Translations under genes and position numbers: made by a program
Source: Cryptomeria japonica
Taxonomy: Eukaryota; Streptophyta; Pinopsida; Cupressales; Cupressaceae
Direction of reading: 5' to 3'
DNA length: 64,000 nucleotides
Assembly: GCF_030272615.1 (NCBI RefSeq)
Contig: NC_081405.1
Span: 154,211,113-154,275,112, forward strand
Notes under the pieces: model-generated
What the model was told of the DNA's origin: nothing
The model's input: the letters and a program-made list of their open reading frames with translations, nothing else
Databases searched by the model: none
Shown here: positions 1 to 10,949 of the stretch, piece by piece
Position numbering within the stretch: the stretch's first letter is position 1
Layout of the letters: every line of letters begins with the position of its first letter

Positions 1-830
1 GGATGAAAGATCGTTTTAGAATTATCTTATTAAATTATCGATCCAAGGGGGATTACCTGCCCCTTGGATTTTAACTTCCAAGTGCCCCTTATTACTCCCC
101 GACGATTTATAGGGACGATGCCATAGATGTCGTTGATGCAACTTTATTAGGCGTTAAGTGCAGTAGTTCAACACGACGACATTACCCGTAAGCGTGACCC
201 AGAGGCACTGTATATACCAAACGCTACTAGGTTTTGGTTTTCCAACTTCCTTTATTTAATTTTCTAACTTATGATAAACATCATGCTTGGAAAATAATTA
301 TGAATTGAACGCGTATAATTAGACATTGCAAAGCTCAATTAATTGAAATAACTACTTGATGAACTACATGGAATAAAAACCATAACTAACATTATTTATT
401 ATTCAAAACTTGAAATATAACTTGCATAATAATGTCAATTAGGAAACTTGCATATTAATAACTAAACGTGAAACTTGCATGGAGATGGAAACACCAATAA
501 ATGTAATCAATGTAAAGAATTTGCATGAGGCGAAGGTAGTGTAAGTTACATGCGAGAATATCACTTATAAAGCCACTAATCCCAAAATAGAATTTAGCTT
601 CAAATCATTTAATATGGATTAATTGCTAAGTGGATCTAAAAAAAGGGATCTAATTATAAAATTTGGTATAATTTAATTTACAATTTATAAATTGCTAAAA
701 CTAATTATAAATCTAAAAATTTACCTAAGTTTAAAATTTTATTAAACTAAAATTATATATAAAAAAAAGGAATTTAACAATTAACATTTGCCATAATTTT
801 AAAATTTGAAATGGCATTAACAAGGGCCAA

Positions 831-928
831 GTGGGAGTGGGACCACCGTGGTCCCCTCCACTACCCTGCGGCCACTGCCGCAGCAGTGACGGCAGGCTAG
901 TGGAGGGTACCGTTACGGTACCACTCCC
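831..928. other. Cloverleaf / cruciform-forming GC-rich segment inside the LTR
   Basis: Nested inverted repeats tile this segment with no unpaired base at the junction. The outer stem is GGGAGTGG (833-840) with CCACTCCC (921-928). Arm 1 is GACCAC/GTGGTC (841-853). The central arm is CCCTCCACTA (854-863) with TAGTGGAGGG (898-907), continued by CCTGC/GCAGG and closed by CACTGC-CGCA-GCAGTG (873-888). Arm 2 is GTACCG-TTA-CGGTAC (908-920). A further hairpin, GGAGT-AATA-ACTCC, follows at 933-946. Local GC is far above the surrounding AT-rich LTR. I see no counterpart in the two LTRs of the downstream element. It may be an LTR regulatory module or a small fold-back insertion; its function is unknown. 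Confidence 0.75.
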
Positions 929-1047
929 CTATGGAGTAATAACTCCGCTCCCCACCTGCGACGGTTCGAAAACCCGTGCACGTACGAAGTACTATACCGT
1001 GCACTATAATAAATAAAAAAATTACTTTGCATAAATTTATTAATACT

Positions 1048-1068
1048 TTATATATATATATATATATA
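1048..1068. repeat. (TA)n microsatellite
   Basis: A run of about ten TA dinucleotides lies just right of the GC-rich segment in the partial LTR. Confidence 0.9.
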
Positions 1069-2801
1069 GTTTCATTCCAGAATATTAAATTGCATAAAAG
1101 AAGAATATATAAACAGGTATGTGTATAAGAGGAAAAATATTAATGTAAGAGTGAGGAATTTAATCCCAGGGATGAAAATATAACAGAGAAATAATTTGCT
1201 CCAGCGATGCACAGATTATCAAAGAAGTAGGTCGATGTTTATGCTGAGAAATACAAAGTTCACACAGAGGGATTTATATTCTGTTTTCCAATCTAATATT
1301 CACAGAGAGAGGAATTTCTGAGAGGAAAAGAATAATATTTCCCATAGTGAATAATGAACACTACGAGGTTTATATTTTATTATCAGACTTTTTTGTTCAC
1401 AAGGAAGTTTTATTCAACTAATATTACAGAGAGTAGTATATAACCATATATATATATATGAAATAAAAAAAAACAAATGAGAATAGGGATTTATTCACAA
1501 GAAAGAATATCACAGAGGATTATTCACAGGGAGATATATTCTTCAATTTCAACTAATATTCACAGAGAGAATATATAACCAGATATATATAAAAAAATAA
1601 TTATGTAATCAAATGAGAATAAGATTTATTTATAGGGATGAATAACACAGAGGATTATTCACAGGGAAATATATTCCTCAATTTCAACTGATATTCACAG
1701 AGAGATTTTCTTTCAGATTTCCATTCGAAGAGCGAGAGAAAAGAATTCAAGAGAGAATAAGTATTAAGATTCATATCATTTAATCACAGAGGGAAGATTT
1801 TTAATCTCAGAAAAAGAATTTTAAATAAGGGGAAATATGATTTTTGGATAGATCTAAAATCTTTGGAAAAGCAAAAAGCAAGATCATGTGCATATTTCCT
1901 AAATAAAACAAATAATAGAGCTGCATTTTATTCCTAAATAAGAAGAAGAGACTTATTTATTCATTCACAGAGAGAGAGATTTATTTATTTTTATATTCAA
2001 TATCATCTCTAGTTTTTAAGAGAAAACAAAAAAGCAAAAATCTGATTTTCTACCTTTTAAATAGATTAAATAAAATATGTAAGAGAAGTTTGCATTTGTA
2101 TTTAAAAAGAGAAAGAATTATATCACTGCATTTCTTTAAAGGAAACAAAATAGATTTTCTTCCTATCTAGCAATTAAAAAATGATTTCTTTCAGAAAACT
2201 ATATTCAACTAAAGAATCTAGAAAATATATTTTTTTTTTTTGATAAATACAAATTCCTCATATGACAAAAGGAGAGAACCTGGTTTACTGAAGCTTAATG
2301 TTGAATCCTCTAGCTATCCTTTGATCCTTCCTTGCAACTTGAGAGAGATCCTTCAAACAACAACTTAAAAATCCTACAACAAAAATGAGACTACCAAAGA
2401 AAAACTTAGGAAATTTCCTTCAAAACATAATCAACTCCCTGCTTTGAAACTTGCATATCATTTTATAAGAAAATCCCTCCATTCCACTATTTAGAAAATT
2501 TAATTAAAAAGGAGATTCTTTTCCAATATTGGACTCATGCAAATTGATTAAACTTAGTGGGGGAGTTACATGCAAAATGGTGGAGATTCCTCTAGAAGCT
2601 TCTTATTCTTCCTACAACATGTGCCATAATTGGGAGTGGAAAATAAATAAATAAATAAAAATAATTATATTCTCCAAGTGTAAGTGTGTGTGTGTATTCA
2701 TTTTATTCTTTTATAACATTTATTCAATCATTTAAATAGCTTAACCACAAATATAATAGAATTGTATTTAAATCAAAAGGTGATAAAGGAGGGTTGTGAC
2801 A

Positions 2802-4290
2802 TTTTTGCGTTAATCCAAAACCTCAATAGGGGGCTAACAAAAAAATAATTCCAAAAAGCCTAACGAATAGATTTGTTTCATCCCACTCTATAATATCATT
2901 CTCTCTAACTTTCTCATTTTTTGTTCTAGAGTTGGGCTCATAACTCCCCTAATTCAAGTGAGGTTTAATTATTTCCCATATCATCTTAATATCCTAGAAA
3001 TTGTTTTAGATAGTGGTTCTACTTGCATCAACTAGCCTTCTTAAATTATTCATGACTTCTAGAATATCATTTTCCATAATGAAAATACCACTATCATGCA
3101 TGTTTATATATGCTTTCATATTATTATTTGACTCCACATTCCAATAGTTGGAAATAAGCTTCTCCATTTTTGCTAGTATAAGAACCTCACCATCAACTTT
3201 CTTGGCCAATTAGGTTTTTTTTGGACTAACTTTGTTGAATTAATAATATAACTATTTCAACATTTTAAAATATGACATTGATTCCTTGTATATCTAAATG
3301 AACTTATCAACCAACATGGATATCATAGAAGCCACATCATTGATGGTGAAGGATGGATATAAAATGTTAACAAGGTTAGGACTGAACCCTTTAGCATCCA
3401 TTAAATTGGACACATCATCACTAAAATAAATTAGTACAACCTTACCCTTCTTTTTATTTTGTTATTCCCTCTTCTTCTTCTTCTTGAAAGTCTTAATTAC
3501 TCTCCATCACTAGTGTTTTGTTTTCTCTAGACTTGCACTTACAACTTCTAGATGCCTCTCCACTAGCAAAATTTTTACCCCTTTCTCAACACCAGGGTGA
3601 TAATCAAACTGGTAGGAGGGTTAAATTGGGTTGGGGTCTTCTTAAAATAGTCCTTTTCTGAAAACAGGGAATTCCTAAACTAGACACTTCATATATATTT
3701 TAAAAGGAGAGGAGAGATTAGGGACACATGAGTTAACATGGGCAAGATTCATGGAAATAGCACAATTTATGGACAACAAGATAAGCGATTGAGGTAGGGT
3801 GTAACATCTATACCTCTTTTAAATTTTAAAACAAGTGTTTTAGGAAAGACAACAAGAACAAATAGAAGTTGACCAAATAGGAGTGCCAAAATGATAATAA
3901 AATTAAGTTAAAAATGTAAATAGATTGGAACCACCCTTGAAGGGTGATATGCCTTAAAATATATAGATTTTTTCATCCCATGGGCAAGGCAATAAGGTTT
4001 CTAGAACATCTTATCTTTAAAAAATTCATTCTTCTTGTTGGCATGCTTGTAATTTGAGTATTTTCCAAAAAATTAAACTAAACCCCCTCATCTTCACCAC
4101 CCTAGCATTCCAATTCTTCATGAATTATACATAAAGGGTGGGTTCATGCCTATCTTTTCATGAATTTGTTGAGCCTACACATCCTTAACATATGTTACAC
4201 ATTAGCAATTATTTTGACAAAGTCATAGGAGATGGGCTTCTCTCTATATTTTATTTCTCCCTTGAATCATATGTCCTAATCTAACTTAGA
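2802..4290 (-). other. Decayed sequence, possibly the 3' part of an old LINE copy
   Basis: No intact gene. Minus-strand translation gives short Lys/Glu-rich and coil-like stretches, such as one containing EVMNNLRRLVDASRTT near 3010-3060 and an acidic run near 3465-3485. They lie downstream, in minus orientation, of the RNase H remnant at 4.5-5.0 kb. A similar arrangement occurs at 36.1-38.25 kb, where decayed coding sequence also follows a LINE RNase H. That parallel is suggestive only, because I could not align the two blocks convincingly by eye. Confidence 0.3.
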
Positions 4291-4298
4291 TAATTGGA

Positions 4299-5030
4299 TT
4301 AGCTACTCATGATTGATAATAGAGGTATCACAACTATAACATCAATCCAAAATGCGTTTCTTTTTAGGATGCTCCCACCAATAAAATGTTGGAAGCTTCT
4401 TGAAACAAAATATATCTTCCCCTTTACAAAACTTAAGTCTCTCATCTCCATAGTATATGAGGATGACATAAATCCAAACCACATTGAAATCAAGGGGGTT
4501 TCACAATCAAGTAACTTGTGTAATTCACTAGAAACATTGTCTCCTCCATCCATCTAGAATTTAAAATACAACAAACTCTACAATTAGATATATTAAATCA
4601 ACCATTGAGTTTCCATTGTAATAAACATAAATGATTTTGAATTTAAGAAGAAAGACCAAAAAATTGATGGTGTCAACAACAATATAAGTAATCAACTAGG
4701 AAGGACTATGATTATTTGGGAGACAATTAATGATATTGATGGAATTACCTTCCAATTCTAAATATTTATTTCCCAATTTCGTGGCAAGGAGGATACCTTG
4801 TAAAGTTGCACTACCCTCAAGGACATGACTGGTTTGGATTCAAATATTTATGGAGAAAACACCAATTTTTCTTTCCAAATATTTTTTAATAAATTCTCTA
4901 ATACTTAAGCACCTCAAGTTACCTTTAGAAGCACCATTAAAGATTAACCTATGCCAAGAGTTATTAGGATAGGCCCAAAAATCTTGGGATAAGTTAGTAG
5001 AAATATTTTGGAAGGAAATAACGTTATGAA
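4299..5030 (-). pseudogene. LINE RNase H domain remnant
   Basis: Reading the minus strand from about 5030 down gives a recognisable LINE-type RNase H domain. It has a W-x-R-L-I-FNGASKG strand like the usual KVNFDGASKGNPG (near 4920-4960), an 'EGSATLQGILLATKLG' helix (near 4770-4815), and a 'SWLITYIV' type segment near 4665-4700 after a stop. It ends in a C-terminal tail with 'DNVSSELHKLLD' at about 4510-4545. The first catalytic Asp is Asn (FNGA) and in-frame stops are present, so it is dead. The identity rests on motif order shared with the better copies at 13041-13589 and 38286-38670. Confidence 0.6.
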
Positions 5031-5922
5031 CCCCTAAGTTCCATCATTACAACAACCTAATGTCCTCCTATGACACCAAAAGAGGGCCCAAAGAATAATA
5101 TTGATCCTTTTATGCAGCCAAGTTGTTTTCTTTAAAGGATAGGGATATTTTGAAAAATATATATGATTGACATAAATACTCTAGGATTCCTTTCCTTCTA
5201 GACAAACTCCACAAGACATGAAGGGAACAATTTCAATGAAACTTCATAGAAGTATTGGAGAAAGGAGAAGATTGCATAAAAAAGAGGTCGAATGGGAAAG
5301 GATATTGGATCCAAGAAAGGGAGATCTTATACAACATAAGACCCCAAACTCTCTAGGAAAAAAAATAGTCAACAATTAGGTGGTAGGGTGACTTTGAGTC
5401 ATCTTCGCATAACGAATATCTATTGGAGATAAAAAAAAAGCCTCATTTAATTAATATTATTAACCTTGAGGACTCTGTATTGGATTACTATAAAAATATA
5501 TATATATTTGTAGAATGAGACTCCCAAGGCGAGGGAGTATGTAAGTGGGAAGAAATTGTAAAAAACTAGGGGAGACCAAGTAACACTCTAAAGATGATTC
5601 ACCCCAAGTGGGCTCACCTTTATAATGAAAAAATAGGGAACATGAAAACCAATCAAGAGATTTTAGATCCTACAAGTAATAAGATATTGATCAAGAGAGA
5701 GGAGTTTTTACTATCTCAATAAACTAAAAATCTCCAAGTTATCAACCAACCAGCCCTCCAATTTCTCTTTTAGAAAAAAGAACTAGGGACAAGCCTATAT
5801 AAGGATAACAAGGGGTGGTTGATAAGCCAAGGTTCATCCAAAGAGTGAACATTTCTCTCCAATTTTCTATTTATCACCTTTCTCTTCAAAATGAATAAGA
5901 TTTTACATAAACACTTACATAA
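5031..5922. other. Decayed spacer between LINE remnant and copia element
   Basis: Minus-strand translation of 5031-5250 continues the LINE linker upstream of RNase H in broken frames ('LGVHNVISFQNIS'). Between about 5250 and 5922 I see no domain, repeat or RNA gene. Confidence 0.4.
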
Positions 5923-5927
5923 ATAGG

Positions 5928-6815
5928 TGTTGAATATCCAGGCAACTGAGAGGGGGGGAGGGGCTGAATCAGTTGACAATTAAAATTCATGTTTAAAACT
6001 TTAATCACAGTTCCAGAACAATTAGCAGAATTAATCAAGACAAATAAAACATGACTTCATAAATCAGACACAAAGAACACTAGAATTTACGTGGAAAACC
6101 CAAGAAGGGAAAAACCATGAAGAATGCTAATTCTCAATGTAAAAACACCGGTTAAGGTGATTTTTACAAAGGATGGCTCAATGCCAAGAATGCTCACTGC
6201 AGGAGGCTTCATTGCCAGAAAGGGTCACTGCCGAAGAAAGAAAGATAATAAAGAATTTTCACCACTGAAACATAGTCTGCACTGTCGGAACTACTTCCGA
6301 TAACTATTCGCAACACACTTCACAACAACAACTAGATTCTTTCAATCTCGCATATCTTCAACACAATTAACCATTCACAAAAATGCCACACGAACTCATC
6401 CAGATCATACACATACATATAGTGTCTCTGGAAAAACTTAATCTTCCAAGTCGACCAAGACAGAGATCTAAAATAGCTCAATACTAAAATTCTGATGGTG
6501 GGAAGGAATGAGAAGTAGACCACATCAAAACGTTCCTCATCGAACATATCAACATGTTACATATATTACCAATGTCGGACCAAAAACAAAAATGTCATTA
6601 CACGTCCTCGACTTCTGGATCAAGCTGGACCCAAAAATAGCACTAAGTAACATCAACAACATATCTTTCGAGAAGCCAAATCTTTTGAGAAATCACCAAA
6701 TGACCATCGTCATCACATACATACCATGCTTCCATTGTTGCTCAATATACCACATCTGGACCTAATTGGAACTCAAGATTTGACATCAATGACAACATAT
6801 AACATAATGCTAACA
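5928..6815 (-). repeat. Copia 3' LTR (coding orientation)
   Basis: Begins TGTTGAATATC on the plus strand and ends GCTAACA. It pairs with 10950-11832 over its whole length. The terminal dinucleotides TG and CA are intact. The polypurine tract directly abuts its right edge. Confidence 0.93.
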
Positions 6816-6830
6816 ATCTCCCCCTTTGTC
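6816..6830 (-). other. Copia polypurine tract
   Basis: The minus strand reads GACAAAGGGGGAGAT immediately before the LTR start TGTTAGC. This is the plus-strand priming site for reverse transcription. Three more CCCCCT-rich copies follow at about 6880-6945, giving a decoy-like cluster. Confidence 0.9.
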
Positions 6831-7060
6831 GACAACACCCATCAAGACAATAAGCATATCAACACACATCATGCTCTCTCTCCCCCTTTGACAACAATGA
6901 CAAAGGCGAGCAAAACTCCCCCTATGAAACTCACACTTTCTCCCCTTGAGAGGTATCACTCAAGTATCAATCCAGAAAATAATATGCAAGCTACTCACTA
7001 GACCAATGCACATATAAATGCACATTAGTTCAAATTGGAAATAGGTAATACCCCTAACTT

Positions 7061-7480
7061 CTACTGAAGATACTTAAAAGTATCTTTACACAATGCCTTA
7101 GTGAAGATATCTGCAATTTGTTCCTTTGTAGGTACAAATTCAACTCTTACTTCATTATCCAACACTTTTTCCCTCAAGAAGTGGTACCAAATATATATGT
7201 GCTTTGTTTTGGAATTTTGTACTAAATTCTTTGAAATATTTATTGCACTGGTATTGTCACACATAATTGAGATAGGGTCATCAAACTTTACACCAATGTC
7301 CTTTAGAGTCTGCTTCATCCATAAAATCTGTGTGGAACATGAAGATGCTATAATATATTCTGCTTAGTTGTAGATAGAGAAACAAAGTCTTGCTTCTTGA
7401 CCAAGCAACTAACCAAGAGCCAAGAAAGAATGCTCCTCCACTTATACTTTTCATGCCATCAACACTTCCGATCAAGTCTG
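7061..7480 (-). pseudogene. Copia RNase H domain
   Basis: C-terminal end of the copia polyprotein. The translation shows CDNTSAINISKN (7230-7265), then KHIYIWYHFLRE and FVPTKEQIADIFTKAL, which match the conserved copia RNase H C-terminus (usual KHIDIRYHF). A frame break near 7320-7370 separates it from the upstream part around 'SGGAFFLGSWLVAWSRSKT'. In the intact family this domain degrades the RNA strand of the RNA:DNA hybrid during reverse transcription. Here the stop-broken frame makes it non-functional. Confidence 0.85.
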
Positions 7481-7587
7481 CATCTTTATAAGACGTTAGG
7501 GTAAAATTTGAGTTCCTGGGATACTACAAACCAAACTCTTATGTGCCTTTTAGATATGGGAAGATTCTTTTTACTGCCACAATGTGA

Positions 7588-8811
7588 TTATTTTGGTTCT
7601 TGCTGAAATCTGGCTACAGAGAAAACTGCATATATGATATTTGGTCTAGTGGTGGTTAGATATAGAAATCCTTCAATCATTGACCTGTACTGACTTGCAT
7701 ATGCCTTAGGAGATTTATCATCTTTGGTTAACTTACATCTGGCAGTCGTAGGTGTACACATCAGTTTGGAGTTCTCCAACCTAAACTTCTTTAACAACTC
7801 TTTGATGTACTTAGACTGAGAAATGAAAATTCCTTTATCATTTTGATTAACTTGCAAACCAAGGAAGAAATTTAACTCACCAATCATGGACATCTCAAAC
7901 TCCTTCTGCATCTCATTAACAAATCTTCTTCACAAAACTTGATTTCCTCCAGAGATTACATCATCAACATACACTACAATAATTAGGATTTTACTTGAAT
8001 CAGTCTTGAAATATAAATTATGATCAACTGAACCTTTCTGAAATCCTTGATCAATCAGGTACTTGTCTAGCCTTCCATACCAAGCTCTAGGGGCTTATTT
8101 CAGTCCATATAGAGTCGTCTTCAATCTACAAACAATGTTTGGATCATCTTTCAACCTAAATCTTTCCGGTTGTTCAATATAGACTTCTTCTTTCAATTCT
8201 TCATTCAAGAATGCTAATTTCACATCCATCTAATAAACCTTGAAGTCCTTAAATGCTACAAATGCCAAGATAATCCTGATTGCCTCCATTCGAGTAACCG
8301 GGACATAAATTTCATCAAAATCAATGCCTTCAATATGAGTATAACTTTTGAAAACCAACCTTGCTTTTTTTCTTACAACCTTTCCATCTTCATCCAGTTT
8401 GTTCCTGAATACCCACTTAGTTCCAATTACATTCTTGTCTTTCGGTGTGTTAACGAATTCCCATGTCTGATTTTTCTCAATCTGATCCAGCTCTTCTTTC
8501 ATTGCCTTCATCCAATTCTGATCATTGCAAGATTCTTCTACAATCTTTGTCTCAGATTCAAATAGTAAACACAACAAGACTTGTCCTTGAGCTTCTTTAT
8601 TCCTTGTGATGACACCTTTACTCTTATCTCCAATAATATGATCTTCTGAATATTTTTTTTGAACATATTTTGGGGTCTTGGATGTAGATGTCGGAGCATC
8701 TCGATCATTCTTTTCTTGAATTCTATTTTTTCTCTTCCTTTTTCCTTTCATCAGACTCATCAGATTCATATCTTGCCAATATCTCTGAGTCTTTTGAAGT
8801 ATTTTCATCAA
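7588..8811 (-). pseudogene. Copia reverse transcriptase
   Basis: The N-terminal half (8230-8811) contains the conserved NQTWEFV...VIGTKWVFRNKLDEDGKV...KARLV and 'GIDFDEIYVPV' motifs. A stop follows 'KDFKVY'. The central part, read through, carries YVDD (coded near 7962-7975, in the segment VVYVDDVI), so the catalytic Asp pair is intact. The C-terminal half (7588-7911) carries 'GELNFFLGLQV' and 'YRSMIEGFLYLTTTRPNI'. At least three stops interrupt the reading (near 8229, 8094 and 7925). It copied genomic RNA into cDNA when the element was active. Confidence 0.9.
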
Positions 8812-8989
8812 CTTTCACATTTGCACTTTCAACAATCTTGTTCAGCCTCTTGTTGTAACACTGGTATGCCTTACACTTTGTTGAATAGCTTAAGAATATG
8901 CCTTCATTTTCTCTGTTGTCAAACTTTCCAAGATTATCCTCATCGCTCCGGATATAGCACTTACTTCCAAATAATTTAAAATATTTCAT
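8723..8989 (-). pseudogene. Copia integrase C-terminus / linker to RT
   Basis: The translation shows 'FGSKCYIRSDEDNLGKFDNRENEGIFLSYS' spread over the first half. This is the conserved copia segment after the integrase core (usual FGCKCY...KFDxKSDEGIFLGYS). A charged linker leads into the RT frame, and the end overlaps the RT segment in another frame, which indicates a frameshift. Confidence 0.85.
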
Positions 8990-9099
8990 TGTGAGAGTTC
9001 TATCATGATAAAGTTCATAGGATGTCTTCCCATATTTCTTCCAGTATATATTTTGTTAAGAGTGTACGTTGTTGTGTGAATTGCCTTCTCCAATAGACT

Positions 9100-9820
9100 T
9101 TCGGTAATTCTTCTCATTTCATCATAGTTCTAGTTGCCTCTTGTATAGTTTGGTTCATTCTTTCTACTACACCATTCTGCTACGATGTACAGGGGGTAGA
9201 TAACTATCTTCTAATGCTATGTTTCTCACAGAAATAATTAAACTCATTAGAAATAAATTTTCCTCCTCTATCAGACCTTAAACACTTGATTTTCCTATCA
9301 ACTTCATTCTCAAATTTTGCCTTGAATATCTTGAATTTATCTAATGCCTCAGACTTCTCTCTTAAAAATGCAACCCATGTCCTTCTAGAATAATCATCAA
9401 TCAATAACATGAAATACCTCTCACCTTGCAAGCTCCTTGTTCCGGTCGAACCACATAGATATGTGTGTACCAAATCCAATAATCCAGTGGACGAATACTC
9501 TTTTCCTCTCAATGTGCTCTTTGTTTGCTTTCCTAGCTGACATTCCTTGGATATGTTGTTATCTGGTTTGGTCAATCTTGGTAAATCTCTCACTGCACTC
9601 CTTGAACCGATCTATACAAGTTTATCAAAGCTAATATGACACATCCTTCGATGCCATAGCTAGCTATCATCAAGTTGAGATAACAAACAATGCCTTGTAG
9701 CTCCTTCCAGTTGATACATATTTCTATTTTTCCTTCTTCCAGCCACACTAACCATTTTGGACTCCTTCCGGATCTCACATCCATTATCCTATAAAAAAAA
9801 CATTGTATCCATTTTCGCAC
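9100..9820 (-). pseudogene. Copia GAG-pre-integrase and integrase core
   Basis: The pre-integrase zinc-binding segment lies at 9590-9820 ('LWHRRMCHI' in the adjacent frame). The core lies at 9204-9593 with LLDLVHTYLCGS, 'LIDDYSRRTWV' and LRSDRGGKF. After a stop at 9203 the catalytic-Glu segment QNGVVERMN is still readable near 9150-9180. The first catalytic Asp (usual HTDLCGP) is Tyr here, one base away from Asp (TAT for GAT). With the stop at 9203 this inactivates the enzyme. Integrase joins element cDNA to the host chromosome. Confidence 0.88.
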
Positions 9821-9984
9821 ATGTGTCCAACACTCAAAATATTATGATGTAAAACCTTATCATAGTAGACATTGTTAGTGTTATACTTTCCATCAAAATA
9901 ATTAAACCAATCCCAACAATTTGTGTTGTTTGATCATCTTTGAAGCTAACAAAACCTCCATCATATTTTTTAAGTTTTATGAAC

Positions 9985-10060
9985 TTACTCTAATCACCAC
10001 TCATATGATTTGAACATCCACTATCAATCAACCATTCATTCTTATCTCTTTTAGCATGAT
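9985..10060 (-). pseudogene. Copia aspartic protease active-site segment
   Basis: The minus strand encodes WLIDSGCSNHMSGD, the copia retropepsin active site with the catalytic D-S-G intact. The domain separates gag from integrase and processes the polyprotein. The surrounding reading is interrupted by decay, so only this segment is firmly identifiable. Confidence 0.85.
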
Positions 10061-10204
10061 ATACAGTAGCAACAACCTTAGAAATATCAAACCTAGGTGC
10101 ATCATTTTCTTCTAGAAACAAACAATCATCTTCTTCATAATCTGATTCATCATCTGAAATGTCAGTATCATCCTTAACATAATAGACTTTCTTATTGAAC
10201 TTTC

Positions 10205-10886
10205 CTTTGTTTTCCCTAAAATTTTATCTTGTTCCCTTCTTCGAACATCTAGTAGATATATGACAAATCTTTCCACATCTAAAACATAAAAAGAGTAACA
10301 TACCTTTGTACTTGTCGGTTCCTTTCTTCAATTTCCTCACAAAATTTCCTTCCATCTCATCTGGGTTGTCATCATCATTCAGACCATTTTCAGATGCATT
10401 GAATGTTATCTCTTATTTGTCTTTGTCCTTTCTAAACTTTCTTACTTCAAATGCAGTCAGGGTACCAAATAGCTACTCTCTCATGATTTTTTTCGGATCA
10501 TAGGTTTCTTCAATAGCCGAGATCTTATCACTATAACTCATCGGTAGAATCGTCAAGATTTTGTCAATTACATCTTCATAATTCAAAGTACCTATGAGTT
10601 CTCTAATTTCATTTACTGCATTGTTAACCTTCTCAAAATAGCTTACTATATCTTCTCCTTCTTCCATCATCAAGTTTTCATACCTTAGATTAGTTGTTAG
10701 CCTCTTTGTCAACTTAACTCTCTCAATTCCTTCATAGATATCTTTTAGCTTCTGCCAAACCTCATAATCAGTATTCAAGGAAATAACTTTTGTCAATTCA
10801 GTTTTTGATTATGCACTAAACATATTTACTTTCCAGAAACTATAATTAGATCCTTCAAAGATAGGAATGGATAATTTGTGTGCCAT
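10205..10886 (-). pseudogene. Copia gag with CCHC zinc knuckle
   Basis: The start ATG (10884-10886) opens MAHKLSIPIFEGSNYSFWK, a typical copia gag N-terminus. A stop follows about 25 codons in, then the UBN2-like gag body at 10473-10796 ('YEVWQKLKDIYEG', 'LPMSYSDKISAIEE'). A zinc knuckle CFRCGKICHISTRC (C-x2-C-x4-H-x4-C, 10245-10286) follows. Gag packages element RNA into cytoplasmic virus-like particles. The early stop makes this copy unable to produce full-length gag. Confidence 0.88.
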
Positions 10887-10935
10887 CGAATCAGAATCTA
10901 CCTCAAGCGGTTAAGATCTATATCAAGGAACCAAA

Positions 10936-10947
10936 TCTCTAATACCA
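10936..10947 (-). other. Copia primer-binding site
   Basis: The minus strand reads TGGTATTAGAGA, two nucleotides from the 5' LTR. It matches the plant initiator-Met tRNA complement TGGTATCAGAGC at 10 of 12 positions. Confidence 0.85.
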
Positions 10948-10949
10948 AT

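Larger units (their letters stand above)
1..2801 (-). mobile_element. Chromovirus-type LTR, partial (solo LTR or end of an element outside the window)
   Basis: Bases 1-250 align with 17340-17575 and 25910-26130, inside the LTRs of the complete gypsy element downstream. Bases 2250-2801 align with the LTR terminus at 19650-20256, including the shared end GGGTT(G/A)TGACA. The middle is diverged but keeps the same 'cacagag' rich style. By analogy the parent element would be coded on the minus strand. The left end lies outside the window. The right flank (2802 onward) shows no polypurine tract or gypsy internal sequence, so this is a solo LTR or the 5' LTR of an element extending to the left. It is more diverged than the other two LTRs, so it is an older copy or a separate subfamily. 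Confidence 0.8.

Noticed and set aside
964-976. GGTTCGAAAACCC as a polymerase III B box, making 831-1016 a SINE
   Set aside because: Only the first seven bases fit the B box, no A box is present at the right distance, and there is no A-tail or TSD.
831-1016. 61-codon open frame across the GC-rich segment
   Set aside because: It exists because the inverted repeats are GC-rich and stop-poor. It has no protein-like pattern and ends in the AT-rich flank.
2802-2830. Right flank of the first LTR as a polypurine tract, implying an element to the right
   Set aside because: The sequence after TGACA is TTTTTGCGTTAATCC, whose complement is not purine-rich in the way of the intact PPT at 20257-20269.
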